From Lachnoclostridium sp. UBA3262 (GTDB taxonomy: Bacteria; Bacillota; Clostridia; Lachnospirales; Lachnospiraceae): DNA of 50,738 bases. The position numbers were made by a program, and so were the translations under genes. The notes below the pieces were generated by a model. The model saw only the letters and a program-made list of their open reading frames with translations, had not been told where the DNA came from and searched no databases. Positions within the stretch are counted from its first letter, which is position 1, and every line of letters starts with the position of its first letter. The stretch is from the NCBI GenBank assembly GCA_002362575.1, contig DEUM01000067.1, positions 1 to 50,738 on the forward strand, read 5' to 3'. Below are positions 39,940 to 49,000 of this stretch, in pieces.

Positions 39940-41115
39940 TTACAATTTTTCAGGGCCGCCGCCGATGTCTACCACATAAAAATCTGCGGCATACCCTATT
40001 TTTTCTTTATATATCTTACCCACATTGTGAATAAAATTCTCCACCTTATCCTCTTTCACAATGCTGACCGTGCAGCCACCGAACCCGCCGCCGGTAATTC
40101 TTGAACCGAGCACACCTTCCTGTCCCCATGCCGCTTCGGCAAGCGTATCCATTTCCACGCCAGTCACTTCATAATCTTCTGCCAGCGAGCGGTGTGATTC
40201 ATTCATCAGCTTTCCAAAAGCTGTAATGTCACCCTCCTGTAATACCTGCATAGCACGTATCGTCCGCTGGTTTTCCGTCACCGCATGTCTGGCACGTCGA
40301 AGCCGCACCTCATCCTTAATCGCCACCTTGTATCTGTCAAAGAGCTCCTCTGTCAAATCCCCCAGCTCATTGATGCCAATTACCTGTTGAAGTTCTTCTT
40401 TTGCTTTCTCGCTCTCCGCCCTGCGCTCATTATATTTCGAATCTGCCAGCCCTCTTTTCTTATTACTACAGGCAATAACAATCTTCTCTCCTTTCAAATG
40501 GATTGGTACATACTGATACGACAAATCCGATGTGTCCAGAAAAATGGCATGGTCTTTTTTCCCCATTGCAATCGCAAACTGGTCCATAATACCGCAATTC
40601 ACACCGTTAAAATGATTTTCTGAATACTGACCAATCAATGCCAAATCCTGATTGGAAACCTCAAAATTAAATAAGTCGCACAGAATAAATCCAGTCAGCA
40701 CTTCCACCGAAGCGGAGGAAGATAGACCAGAGCCATTCGGGATTGTTCCATACAGAAGCAAATCCATCCCACAGGTAAGCTTCATCCCACGCTCATCAAA
40801 CGCCCATATGACGCCTTTCGGATAATTCGTCCAGTCCGCCTTTTCCTCTGCTTTCATATTCTCCAAATCGGACATAATAACACCGGACGACTCAAAATTC
40901 GTGGAATAGAACCGTAGTTTCCTATCCTCACGTTTCCTCGCTACCCCGTAAGTTCCAAGCGTCAGGGCACACGGAAAAGCATGTCCACCGTTATAATCCG
41001 TATGGTCGCCAATCAGATTAACGCGTCCCGGGGCGAAATATACCGCTGCCCCTTCCCTGCTGCCAAATACTCTTTCAAACTCATCTAATAGCTTTTCCTT
41101 CAAGCCTGTTTCCAT
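39940..41115 (-). CDS. galK: Galactokinase
   Basis: A 391-residue GHMP kinase phosphorylating galactose. It carries the galactokinase signature GRVNLIGDHTDYNGG (about 29-43), the phosphate loop GLSSSASVEV and the C-terminal GGGFGGCTVSIV. It is the first gene of the galK-galE-SDR-FGGY group and has a good promoter (41150-41178). Confidence 0.96.
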   Translation of the reverse strand: METGLKEKLLDEFERVFGSREGAAVYFAPGRVNLIGDHTDYNGGHAFPCALTLGTYGVARKREDRKLRFYSTNFESSGVIMSDLENMKAEEKADWTNYPKGVIWAFDERGMKLTCGMDLLLYGTIPNGSGLSSSASVEVLTGFILCDLFNFEVSNQDLALIGQYSENHFNGVNCGIMDQFAIAMGKKDHAIFLDTSDLSYQYVPIHLKGEKIVIACSNKKRGLADSKYNERRAESEKAKEELQQVIGINELGDLTEELFDRYKVAIKDEVRLRRARHAVTENQRTIRAMQVLQEGDITAFGKLMNESHRSLAEDYEVTGVEMDTLAEAAWGQEGVLGSRITGGGFGGCTVSIVKEDKVENFIHNVGKIYKEKIGYAADFYVVDIGGGPEKL

Positions 41116-41149
41116 TTTTATGTTTATTTCCTTTCTGAAATATATTTTT

Positions 41150-41178
41150 ATTATATCCTACCTTCCAGAGAATTCCAA
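41150..41178 (-). promoter_or_regulatory. Promoter of galK
   Basis: TTGGAA (41178-41173), a 17-base spacer and TATAAT (41155-41150), 35 bases before the galK start. No clear operator is visible. Confidence 0.7.
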
Positions 41179-41240
41179 TGTAAATTTCTATTCTTTTCGT
41201 AAGATTTTTTACGGAATAAGAAAGAGGTACAAAATATTTT

Positions 41241-41271
41241 AAAAAAATCTGAGAAGTTTCCCTCTCAGATT
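41241..41271 (-). terminator. Intrinsic terminator after the tautomerase gene
   Basis: AATCTGAGA (41246-41254) pairs perfectly with TCTCAGATT (41263-41271); the minus strand continues with a T run. Confidence 0.85.
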
Positions 41272-41319
41272 CTCTGTACTTAATTCTTTTTCCCCATTAC
41301 CTTGGCAAAACTCAAGTTA

Positions 41320-41670
41320 TTATAAATTACTTCCGTTCCAGCCCCAGTCCTCAACCATCTGGTAGGCAATATAAATACTGGCGGCAGGAATCCCCAGTTC
41401 TTCCTCGTATATCCTGCAGAGTTCCGAAGTCATATTATCTAAAGCAGCACTGGAAACTTTTTGTCTTGCAAATACCTTAACTTCGACAAATGCCGCTTTC
41501 TCGCACTTCGCGCCTTTAAAATATAATGTATACTCATCTTCAAAGCCAAGCATCAGCCAGCCTTCACTCTTTCCCGGAATATTTTCAATCGCTTTTCCAA
41601 GCTTCTGCTTAATGGCCTCTTCCTTCTCCGGTGTTATCTTAACTGTTACCTTTGAGTTAATAAATGGCAT
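41320..41670 (-). CDS. MIF-like tautomerase
   Basis: A 116-residue protein of the macrophage-migration-inhibitory-factor/phenylpyruvate tautomerase family. Pro2, the catalytic base after removal of Met1, is present (MPFINSKV), and the C-terminal segment with IYIAYQMVEDWGWNG fits. The bacterial role is uncertain. It is the last gene in the tgt-yajC-tautomerase group, followed by a terminator. Confidence 0.88.
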   Translation of the reverse strand: MPFINSKVTVKITPEKEEAIKQKLGKAIENIPGKSEGWLMLGFEDEYTLYFKGAKCEKAAFVEVKVFARQKVSSAALDNMTSELCRIYEEELGIPAASIYIAYQMVEDWGWNGSNL

Positions 41671-41708
41671 ATTTATATCCTTTCCGAAGTATCACTCCAT
41701 GTTTATTT

Positions 41709-41984
41709 TTACGCCTCTGCCTTCTCCACTTCTACAATCGCTTCCTTTTTCATCGGAATACGGCAGTTTTTATTGCTGCCAAACTCTACAATGACAACCT
41801 CGTCTGTCATGTCAATAACCACACCATAAAAACCGCTAGTGGTCAAAATACTGTCGCCTACGCCGACAGAGGATACCAACGCCTGATGCTCCTTCTCCTG
41901 TTTCTTCTGCGGACGAATCGCAATCAGATAAAATGCTCCGATAATTACTACATAAAGTGCTATAATTCCAACTGTACCACCCAT
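41709..41984 (-). CDS. yajC: Preprotein translocase subunit YajC
   Basis: A 91-residue single-pass membrane protein of the Sec accessory complex. The N-terminal helix is followed by FYLIAIRPQKKQEKEHQALV and SVGVGDSILTTSGFYGVV, which are diagnostic. It follows tgt by 20 bases, the widespread tgt-yajC order. Confidence 0.95.
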   Translation of the reverse strand: MGGTVGIIALYVVIIGAFYLIAIRPQKKQEKEHQALVSSVGVGDSILTTSGFYGVVIDMTDEVVIVEFGSNKNCRIPMKKEAIVEVEKAEA

Positions 41985-42004
41985 ATGGGTTACCTCCTAA
42001 TCAA

Positions 42005-43141
42005 TTAAATATTTTCGCCGGACTCCATCCGTTCCAGCTTTTGTTTTTTATATTCAGAAAAATTTCCATTCTCAATGGCTTCCCGAATTTCTTCCATCAT
42101 TGTATTATAAAAATAAAGATTATGCAAGACCAATAACCGAAGTCCCAGCATTTCCTTTGCTTTCAGCAGATGACGGATATACGCCCTGCTGTAGTGACGG
42201 CAAGACGGACACTGACAACCCTCCTCGATTGGACGGTCATCCAGCTCGTATTTTGCATTGAGCAGGTTCATCTTTCCGTAATTTGTATAGGCATGACCAT
42301 GGCGACCGTTTCTCGCCGGATATACGCAGTCAAAAAAATCTACGCCGCGCTCCACACTCTCCAGAATGTTGGCCGGAGTTCCCACGCCCATCAGGTATAC
42401 CGGCTTATCAACCGGAAGGTGAGGCACCGTCACATCCAGTATGTGGTACATTTCCTCGTGGCTCTCGCCGACAGCAAGTCCACCCAGCGCATAACCATCA
42501 AGATTCATCTCCCGTATCTGCTCAGCATGCCTGATACGGATATCCTCAAAGGTTCCGCCCTGATTGATACCAAATAACATCTGCTCTCTGTTAATCGTAT
42601 CCGGCTGACGGTTCAGCCTGTCCATCTCCCTCTTGCACCGCTCCAGCCACCGGGTAGTCCGGTCAACCGAATTCTGCATATACTCGCGTGTCGCCGGATG
42701 TGGGGGACACTCGTCAAATGCCATTGCAATCGTGGACGCCAGATTTGACTGAATCTGCATACTCTCCTCCGGCCCCATGAAAATCTTCCGCCCGTCAATA
42801 TGGGAATTAAAATAAACGCCTTCTTCCTTAATCCTGCGGAGCCCCGCCAGTGAAAAGACTTGAAACCCACCGGAATCCGTCAGTATCGGCCTGTCCCAGT
42901 TCATAAATTTATGGAGTCCTCCAAGCTTACGGACAATTTTGTCGCCCGGTCGTACATGGAGATGATATGTATTTGACAATTCTACCTGAGTCTTTATTTC
43001 TTTTAAATCCACCGAGGACACTGCCCCCTTGATTGCCGCTACCGTTCCTACATTCATAAAAACCGGCGTCTCAATCACTCCGTGGGGAGTCGTCAGACGT
43101 CCTCTCTTTGCCCTGCCTTCCCGGGCAAGCAGTTCATACAT
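42005..43141 (-). CDS. tgt: Queuine tRNA-ribosyltransferase
   Basis: A 378-residue Tgt inserting preQ1 at position 34 of tRNAs. It has the TDSGGFQVFSL active-site segment, AFDECPP, GGLAVGE and the zinc site CQCPSC...H near the C-terminus. The length is normal. It leads the tgt-yajC-tautomerase group. Confidence 0.96.
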   Translation of the reverse strand: MYELLAREGRAKRGRLTTPHGVIETPVFMNVGTVAAIKGAVSSVDLKEIKTQVELSNTYHLHVRPGDKIVRKLGGLHKFMNWDRPILTDSGGFQVFSLAGLRRIKEEGVYFNSHIDGRKIFMGPEESMQIQSNLASTIAMAFDECPPHPATREYMQNSVDRTTRWLERCKREMDRLNRQPDTINREQMLFGINQGGTFEDIRIRHAEQIREMNLDGYALGGLAVGESHEEMYHILDVTVPHLPVDKPVYLMGVGTPANILESVERGVDFFDCVYPARNGRHGHAYTNYGKMNLLNAKYELDDRPIEEGCQCPSCRHYSRAYIRHLLKAKEMLGLRLLVLHNLYFYNTMMEEIREAIENGNFSEYKKQKLERMESGENI

Positions 43142-43174
43142 CCTGATTCCTCATTTCTGCGCACAAAACCACTG

Positions 43175-44872
43175 CTACTTTGTCACTCCAAAACCGAGAA
43201 TCGTAAATTCTTTCCCCTCATTTCCCGGCTTCATCCGAAATACAACCTTATGCTCTGCACTCTCCTTTTCATCAATCAGAATCTGTGCATTACAGTGTGC
43301 CCATCCGTTATCCAATGGGTTGATACTTTTTACAAGCTTTCCATCCGTGTAGATATCTGCTGTTCCAAACTTTGAAGAACCGGAATCCTTAATCACCGCT
43401 ACCAGATTACGACAGGTAATCTCCATAGTGAACTCAGCACCCTCCACCGTTCCGTCATTCATCCAGTTATCTATAAATTCGGGTGAAGCAGTCAAATCCA
43501 TATCTCTCTCAACATACTGAACTTCCGTATCCTTTTTCCCAAAGCCCTTTGCATTTATCTTCGCATATTTTTCTGCGTCATTACGGTCAAAGCGCACAAT
43601 GTCCTTGAATTGTATTCCATAAACCGGCTCCCTGTCAAGGGAAATATCGCTCTCTGCCATCGGCTCTTTATCCACTTCCTCAAACAAGTGCGCAATGCAG
43701 TCTCCCATAATCCGGTGTCCATCATTTGTCGGGTGATAAATATCGTAAAAGAACTGTCTCTTTGTAATAATATCGCTCTTGTCAAACTGCGGCACTACCG
43801 CATCTTTAACGCTGACCATCGGCAGTTCATATCTTTCACCGACTGGCTGAAGCCGCCCCTGCAAATTCCAATCGCTCATAAACACGGCAAAATTTAATAA
43901 TACAGCAGGTTCATTTTCTGCCTCAAGCACCTTTAAAACAAGGCTCTCAAAGCTCACACCCTCTGTTTCATCTCCCTCGTCATTGACAGCATATTCGATG
44001 ATGACTAAATCCGGACTGATTTCTCCATCCTTTGTCACATCCCTATCGTATCGAATCATTCCAAATTCCGAAGATGTTCCGCCGACACCTGCCTTCACAT
44101 AGTGAATGTTATCACCTCCGCATGGAGAAAACATATCGCAAAATGCCTTATAGGAACGATACGCATAACACATCGTATTAATCGGCTTCGCTCCGGCTCC
44201 CTGTGTAATTGAACCACCGATATAGGCAATGGTTACTTCCTCGCCTTTCTTCGCCTTTTCAATCACTTTTTTCAGCCGGTAATTATTCCCTGTCGACACA
44301 AGGGAATCCGCAATCATTTTATTATATCCTTCCGAGCCAAACTGAACCGGAGGATCTACTTCAATTTCCGGAACTTCATATCCATCATTCAAATAAAATT
44401 TGACAGTCAATGACATATTTTTGTTTTCATCCGGAAAAATGAAATTAAAGGAGCCAAATACATCGTCCTCCTCGTTTACAGGATAAGCGTCTACTGGAAT
44501 TACCAATTCTTCCCCTGTACATGGACATGTCATTTCCATAATCGTTCCCGTTGTATATTTATCGGTTTTCCCATAACACTGGAACTGAAACTCTACCGTT
44601 TTTTCCTTTTCCTCCTGCTCCTCTGCCTTCACACTGACGCCGACACTATGTACTAGCTTGCGAAATGTTTCCATTCTTGGAAGCATATTTAAGATTTCCT
44701 CATCAATATCCCCAGATGTAAATTTTACCTGGTCCACAATTCTGTCTTCCAGATATACATAATCACGGCATATGCCGTCATTTCCCCTCATCCCTGAAAT
44801 TGTTTTGTCTAATACGACATACAGACATGGTCTTTTTTCAACCGGATCCTTTGGTGCTGCTGGTCCTCTCAT
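43175..44872 (-). CDS. SGNH/GDSL-family hydrolase (probable carbohydrate esterase)
   Basis: A 565-residue protein. The central SGNH domain has GGSITQGAG (nucleophile Ser), the Gly block (KAGVGGTSSEFG), the Asn block (IEYAVND) and the catalytic DIYHPTNDGH. It is flanked by an N-terminal beta-rich domain (about 1-190) and a C-terminal beta domain (about 440-565) likely to bind carbohydrate. No signal peptide is seen, so it probably acts inside the cell on imported acetylated oligosaccharides (inference). AAGGAG lies 10 bases before the ATG. Confidence 0.85.
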   Translation of the reverse strand: MRGPAAPKDPVEKRPCLYVVLDKTISGMRGNDGICRDYVYLEDRIVDQVKFTSGDIDEEILNMLPRMETFRKLVHSVGVSVKAEEQEEKEKTVEFQFQCYGKTDKYTTGTIMEMTCPCTGEELVIPVDAYPVNEEDDVFGSFNFIFPDENKNMSLTVKFYLNDGYEVPEIEVDPPVQFGSEGYNKMIADSLVSTGNNYRLKKVIEKAKKGEEVTIAYIGGSITQGAGAKPINTMCYAYRSYKAFCDMFSPCGGDNIHYVKAGVGGTSSEFGMIRYDRDVTKDGEISPDLVIIEYAVNDEGDETEGVSFESLVLKVLEAENEPAVLLNFAVFMSDWNLQGRLQPVGERYELPMVSVKDAVVPQFDKSDIITKRQFFYDIYHPTNDGHRIMGDCIAHLFEEVDKEPMAESDISLDREPVYGIQFKDIVRFDRNDAEKYAKINAKGFGKKDTEVQYVERDMDLTASPEFIDNWMNDGTVEGAEFTMEITCRNLVAVIKDSGSSKFGTADIYTDGKLVKSINPLDNGWAHCNAQILIDEKESAEHKVVFRMKPGNEGKEFTILGFGVTK

Positions 44873-44907
44873 TACTTAAAAACTCCTTACTTAAAATAAA
44901 ATCTCGC

Positions 44908-44990
44908 AAAAAGGGCCACCCCTTATCATGCGGAAAAAATACATACTAATTATTATAATACAAAACCGCATATAAAGGTAGCCCTTTTTT
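44908..44990. terminator. Long inverted repeat, bidirectional terminator
   Basis: A 24-26-bp imperfect inverted repeat, AAAAAGGGC...ATGCGG (44908-44933) against CCGCAT...GCCCTTTTT (44966-44988), with a loop of about 32 A/T-rich bases. T-runs on both strands suit termination both ways. It lies between the Fn3 protein gene and the SGNH gene. Confidence 0.75.
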
Positions 44991-45041
44991 ATTTTTTTCG
45001 TAATTTTATAAATTTGCCTTTGTTAGCCTAACGGCATCAGG

Positions 45042-47096
45042 CTAGCTGATTTTACTTGTCTTAAATGCAGCAACTCTGTCTACCGGCGCTTTGCATCCCG
45101 AAAAAGCAGTAGATTCAAAAATAACATATGTATAGGAACCACTAATTGCTATTCCCTCATTCATTGGCGGCATTTTTACCACCTTTTTCTTTTTATTTTT
45201 CTTAATAACCGGAGACGATAAATTCCATGTCGGCTTATAAGTGACAAGCTGGGAAAGGAACCCGGATTTTCCTTTATCCGTCTGGCAGGAGCGGGATACA
45301 ATCATTCTCCCATCGGATGTAAACGCCACTCCCTGTGTACGGTTTGGCATAAGAATACGATTCGTCTGTACGAGGGATGGGATGCCCTGTTTATTGACAA
45401 TGGAATAACCGTACATATATTTCTGCACCTTCTCGTTATATGCTCCCGCCCATATTTTCCCTTTGTAATAGGAGACATAGGACACCGTATCCGGCATCGG
45501 GCAGACTGTCGTGAACCGGGTAATCTCCGTAAACGCCCTTTTACTGTTTACCGCCGCCTGTACTGTAGAAAATTTCAGACACTGCAGATTCTTTCCATAA
45601 GCAATCCACAGATTTGTCCCGTCAAAAGTAATACCGCCCACATGTCCCTTATGCGGAAGTACAATCGTAGTAATATATTTCTGCGTCTTCTTATTCATAA
45701 CGTATATGACCGACTCCTGTGCCTTTGAGTAGTCATAGGCAGATATCAGAAGATAATTGCCGGCAAAGGTAATACTCTGCGGCACCATGCGCCCTGCATT
45801 AAACCCGGCTACATTTGTATTTGTCAATCCCGGCACGATAAAGCTTTTCTTGTAAGACACCTTTTTCCGGAACGCAGCATACTTTTTATACGCCTTTGAC
45901 TTTTTGAATTTCTTTTTTGATTTATATAACTTTGCCGACGTGCTGGTCGCCTTTGCCTTTTTCGTCGTTGCGCTCTTGACCACCGAGGTCGACGTCAGTT
46001 CCATGCCAGACACCGTTCGAACAGAAACCACTTTTACATAATACTTTTTCTTCTGAGTCAGTCCGTCCTTCGCAAAAAAGCGTGCGTCCGCAGCAGACAC
46101 TGTTCCCGCCAGTTGAAAACCGGAGGATGATTTTTTTGATATGTAAATACGAAACTGCTCTGCACCGGTTATTTTATTCCAATATACCTTGACACGTTTG
46201 TCGCCGCCCTTAAACTGTGAGATTTTTGGAATCGCCGGAGCTGTCCCATATAAGGCCGCATCCGAGCCGTCTCCCAGATTTGTGAGGTCTGCCCCATAGG
46301 CATACACGATAAAATAATAATTTCTGCCTGAACTGAGTCCTGTGACTTTATATGAAAGCGACGTCGTACTGCCCGCATAAGTATATGCGCTTTTCGTCGA
46401 GAGACGGTAGTACACGGCGTATCCGGTCGCGCCTTCTGCCTTCTTCCAGCTCAGGGTTACCTTTGTCTTGACCGCGGCAGTAGCCTTTACCCCGGTTACC
46501 TTGTCCGGCTTTGGCGCCACTGCTATGACCTCTGACATCTCGCCGGAGACATCTTTCGAAACCGCCTTTATCCAAACATAGAGTATCTGCCCCGGCTCCA
46601 TATCCTGAAACGTATACTCATTCTTTTCTGTGCTTGTTTCAAGAACCGGCGTTCCATCTTTTTTCGTGGAAGTGTAAACCTCGTATTCCTCCGCTTCCTC
46701 CAGTTTGTTCCATCCGATGGTCATAGAGGTTTTTGTACCCTTTTTCATACGCACTCCCGTTACCTGTCTCGGAACAACACTGACCGTATATATTACAGAC
46801 ATTCCCTGATATCGCACGGATAATGTCTGACTCCCAAGCTTTGATGTGTCTGCCGCCTCTGCCAAGTCCGGCTGCGCCGTCGTTGTCGTACCGTCGCTGT
46901 AATATACAAGCAGATGAATATCAGACTGGTCAAACTTGCTGCCGAACGGAATCTCCAATGCCGTATCGGTTACCTCTATCCGCGTTATCGTTTTCTCCGC
47001 AGGCTCTGTTATCTCTGCCGCCTCTGCTCGTGTAGCAGTTATCATACCAACGCCCATGCAAAAGAGAAACAATATACCAATAATTTTTTTCTTCAA
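45042..47096 (-). CDS. Secreted protein with bacterial Ig-like and fibronectin type III domains
   Basis: A 684-residue secreted protein. Signal peptide (IIGILFLFCMGVGM, then ATRAEAAE), a Big_3-type domain (FGSKFDQSDIHLLVYYSDG), three Fn3-like domains (VTGVRMKKG, VTGVKATAA, PKISQFKGG starts), a lysine-rich linker (KLYKSKKKFKKSKAYKK), then a region of about 280 residues with propeller-like strands (GHVGGITFDGTNLWIAYG). The TTG at 47096 is preferred: GAGGTG stands about 6 bases upstream, while the ATG at 47117 has no site. Adhesion or glycan binding is plausible; no catalytic motif was found. Confidence 0.8.
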   Translation of the reverse strand: MKKKIIGILFLFCMGVGMITATRAEAAEITEPAEKTITRIEVTDTALEIPFGSKFDQSDIHLLVYYSDGTTTTAQPDLAEAADTSKLGSQTLSVRYQGMSVIYTVSVVPRQVTGVRMKKGTKTSMTIGWNKLEEAEEYEVYTSTKKDGTPVLETSTEKNEYTFQDMEPGQILYVWIKAVSKDVSGEMSEVIAVAPKPDKVTGVKATAAVKTKVTLSWKKAEGATGYAVYYRLSTKSAYTYAGSTTSLSYKVTGLSSGRNYYFIVYAYGADLTNLGDGSDAALYGTAPAIPKISQFKGGDKRVKVYWNKITGAEQFRIYISKKSSSGFQLAGTVSAADARFFAKDGLTQKKKYYVKVVSVRTVSGMELTSTSVVKSATTKKAKATSTSAKLYKSKKKFKKSKAYKKYAAFRKKVSYKKSFIVPGLTNTNVAGFNAGRMVPQSITFAGNYLLISAYDYSKAQESVIYVMNKKTQKYITTIVLPHKGHVGGITFDGTNLWIAYGKNLQCLKFSTVQAAVNSKRAFTEITRFTTVCPMPDTVSYVSYYKGKIWAGAYNEKVQKYMYGYSIVNKQGIPSLVQTNRILMPNRTQGVAFTSDGRMIVSRSCQTDKGKSGFLSQLVTYKPTWNLSSPVIKKNKKKKVVKMPPMNEGIAISGSYTYVIFESTAFSGCKAPVDRVAAFKTSKIS

Positions 47097-47230
47097 TCTT
47101 CTCACCTCATTTTTCATTCGCTTTTTTTCTACCGTTTCTTACCTTACAGGAATATTTTGTCATAATTAAGGCCCACAGCGGGGGAATCTGGCTGCATACA
47201 AAAAGCGCCGGTAAAACCGACGCCTTCTAA

Positions 47231-47301
47231 CAGGGGCACTAGGAATTGAACCCAGCTCTGGAGTTTTGGAGACTCTTATTCTACCAATGAACTATGCCCC
47301 T
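47231..47301 (-). tRNA. tRNA-Trp (CCA anticodon)
   Basis: The minus strand folds as a tRNA: acceptor AGGGGCA/TGCCCCT, D-arm GTTC/GAAT, anticodon loop CTCCAAA with anticodon CCA, T-arm CTGGG/CCTAG with loop TTCAATT, discriminator G. No CCA end is encoded. The outermost anticodon-stem pair (27-43) is an A-C mismatch. Confidence 0.9.
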
Positions 47302-47364
47302 AAATAAGAATGTCAAACACTCTTTGTGAGTCTTTCACGCTCACTTGAACATAATACAGTTTTT

Positions 47365-48735
47365 TTAATCATTTGTCAAGATTTTTTCATAGATGTTTTT
47401 ATCGCTGTCTTTGAATACGTTAAAAATGATACGTTCCATGCAGCCGTCGTGCTCCTCCAGAAAAGCTCTTACCGTTTCCACTGCTATTTCTGCTGCTCTA
47501 TCGTTCGGAAAATGAAATTCCCCGGTTGAAATACAGCAAAATGCAACGGATTTAATTTGATGCTCCAGACAGCACTGCAGGACATTTTCATAGCAATTCC
47601 GCAAATCTCGGCAGAGCTCATCGTTCAGGCTGCCGTATACAATCGGCCCCACTGTGTGAATGACATACTCGCAGGGCAGGTTATAAGCCGAGGTCAATGT
47701 AGCTGTGCCTGTCGGTTCTTCATAATCTCTGCCGTATCTCAATTGTCTCTGTTTCATGATATCGTCACATTCCTCCCGAAGCTGCATCCCTGCCGCACTG
47801 TGAATCGCATTGTCCGCACAAACCTGAACAAATTTCGGTTCAATAAATGTGCTTTCTTCATCTTCCAATCTTTCTTGGTCAGTCTTATTATACGCCATAA
47901 TTCCATGAATGGCATCAAAATCTTTTTCATCAGAGCAGATATTCCCGTTCTTCTGATAGAAATAATCAAAAGATATTTCGTCTGCCGTGCAATAAATAGG
48001 ATTTGACAAAATATCTTTGATACTCAAAGACGTATGCTCTTTTCCAAATTTGGTCTTGTAGTCCTCACCGATGGTAGTAGCAGTCTTATTGATAGAACGG
48101 CATTGACGGAAAGTTTTAAAAATCTGCTGTACCATTTTCTTTTCATCGGGTATAGGCTCTAAATGAGTAATGGAAGTTTTATTTTTTCCACTACCGATAG
48201 TATTCCGTATCGCCTTAAAGCCTGTGGGCATACAGCCACCCATCCATCTGCCGTCCTTTGCAAGTTCGATTAAGTTATCCGCTATTCGTTCTGCAATAAT
48301 ATCCCTTTCAAATTCAGCTATGATTGCCAAAAAAGAAATCATTATCTTTGAAGTGCTGATTAGTGTATTGATATTGTTGGAACAGACCAACAACGCCACA
48401 TCATGCTTATTAAAGAAATCAATCAACCGAAGCAGGTCAGATGTTTTTCTGCTGATACGGTCTAATTTATAGCACACAACCGCACGGATTTTCCCTGCTT
48501 CAATATCGTGAAGCATCCTTTGAAAATCGGGTCTGTCTGCATAATATCCGCTCAAGCCTTTATCTTCATATTCTAAAAAGCAGTAGTCCTCTGGTAAATT
48601 TAACTGGCTTCTTGCAAAGTCAGCACTCTGCTTCATCTGGATGCCTGTGCTGTCGCCCATATGCGTTAGCTTTGACTTTCTTGTATAAATAGCAACATCT
48701 CTAAGGTCAATCCCAACTCTTGGTTTTCTTCGCAT
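47365..48735 (-). CDS. Serine recombinase fused to a truncated macrodomain
   Basis: A 456-residue fusion. Residues about 10-145 are a serine-recombinase catalytic domain (YTRKS with the nucleophile near Ser21; YKLDRISRKTSDLL; AEFERDIIAERI), followed by a recombinase domain (about 160-285). The usual zinc-ribbon and coiled-coil tail is missing. From about residue 290 the protein becomes a macrodomain (DNAIHSAAGMQL, TSAYNLPCEYVIHTVGP, ISTGEFHFPNDRAAEIAVETV), lacking the normal first strands and the NAAN motif. The join is in frame. The start at 48735 has GGAGG 8 bases upstream. Confidence 0.85.
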   Translation of the reverse strand: MRRKPRVGIDLRDVAIYTRKSKLTHMGDSTGIQMKQSADFARSQLNLPEDYCFLEYEDKGLSGYYADRPDFQRMLHDIEAGKIRAVVCYKLDRISRKTSDLLRLIDFFNKHDVALLVCSNNINTLISTSKIMISFLAIIAEFERDIIAERIADNLIELAKDGRWMGGCMPTGFKAIRNTIGSGKNKTSITHLEPIPDEKKMVQQIFKTFRQCRSINKTATTIGEDYKTKFGKEHTSLSIKDILSNPIYCTADEISFDYFYQKNGNICSDEKDFDAIHGIMAYNKTDQERLEDEESTFIEPKFVQVCADNAIHSAAGMQLREECDDIMKQRQLRYGRDYEEPTGTATLTSAYNLPCEYVIHTVGPIVYGSLNDELCRDLRNCYENVLQCCLEHQIKSVAFCCISTGEFHFPNDRAAEIAVETVRAFLEEHDGCMERIIFNVFKDSDKNIYEKILTND

Positions 48736-48799
48736 ATCTCTTACCTCCATTCTTTTAAAAAATTATAGCGTAGGAATTGACCTCATACAAATGTGCGAA

Positions 48800-49000
48800 T
48801 TACGCACTTACCGTTTCCTTATACAATTCATGCCGCAGACATTTAATCTCTGCGGCACTGCAATCCCTAACATACCCTATCGCCATAGCTGCCCGTTTTT
48901 CCGAAAAGGCTTTCATTGCTGCACGGCTGTCATCATGCATATGCACAATAGCCCTCATTCCTCTGTTCCCCCGTTTTTTACTTCCTACTTTATTTTCAAC
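48800..49000 (-). CDS. Small mobile-element protein, function unknown
   Basis: A 66-residue basic protein beginning MVENKVGSKKRGNRGMRA, with an Ala/Arg-rich helix (AAMKAFSEKRAAMAIGYVRD). AGGAGG lies 6 bases before the ATG at 49000, and the ORF overlaps the end of the toxin gene by 5 bases. It is coupled to the PemK/MazF gene and precedes the recombinase, so it belongs to the mobile element. Function not recognised. Confidence 0.7.
   Translation of the reverse strand, partial: VENKVGSKKRGNRGMRAIVHMHDDSRAAMKAFSEKRAAMAIGYVRDCSAAEIKCLRHELYKETVSA

Noticed and set aside
43555..43785. Small ORF inside the SGNH hydrolase gene
   Set aside because: It is an out-of-frame shadow of the catalytic domain.
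47231..47301. tRNA-Trp as the integration site of the mobile element
   Set aside because: I found no direct repeat of the tRNA end elsewhere in the window, and serine recombinases generally do not use tRNA genes.
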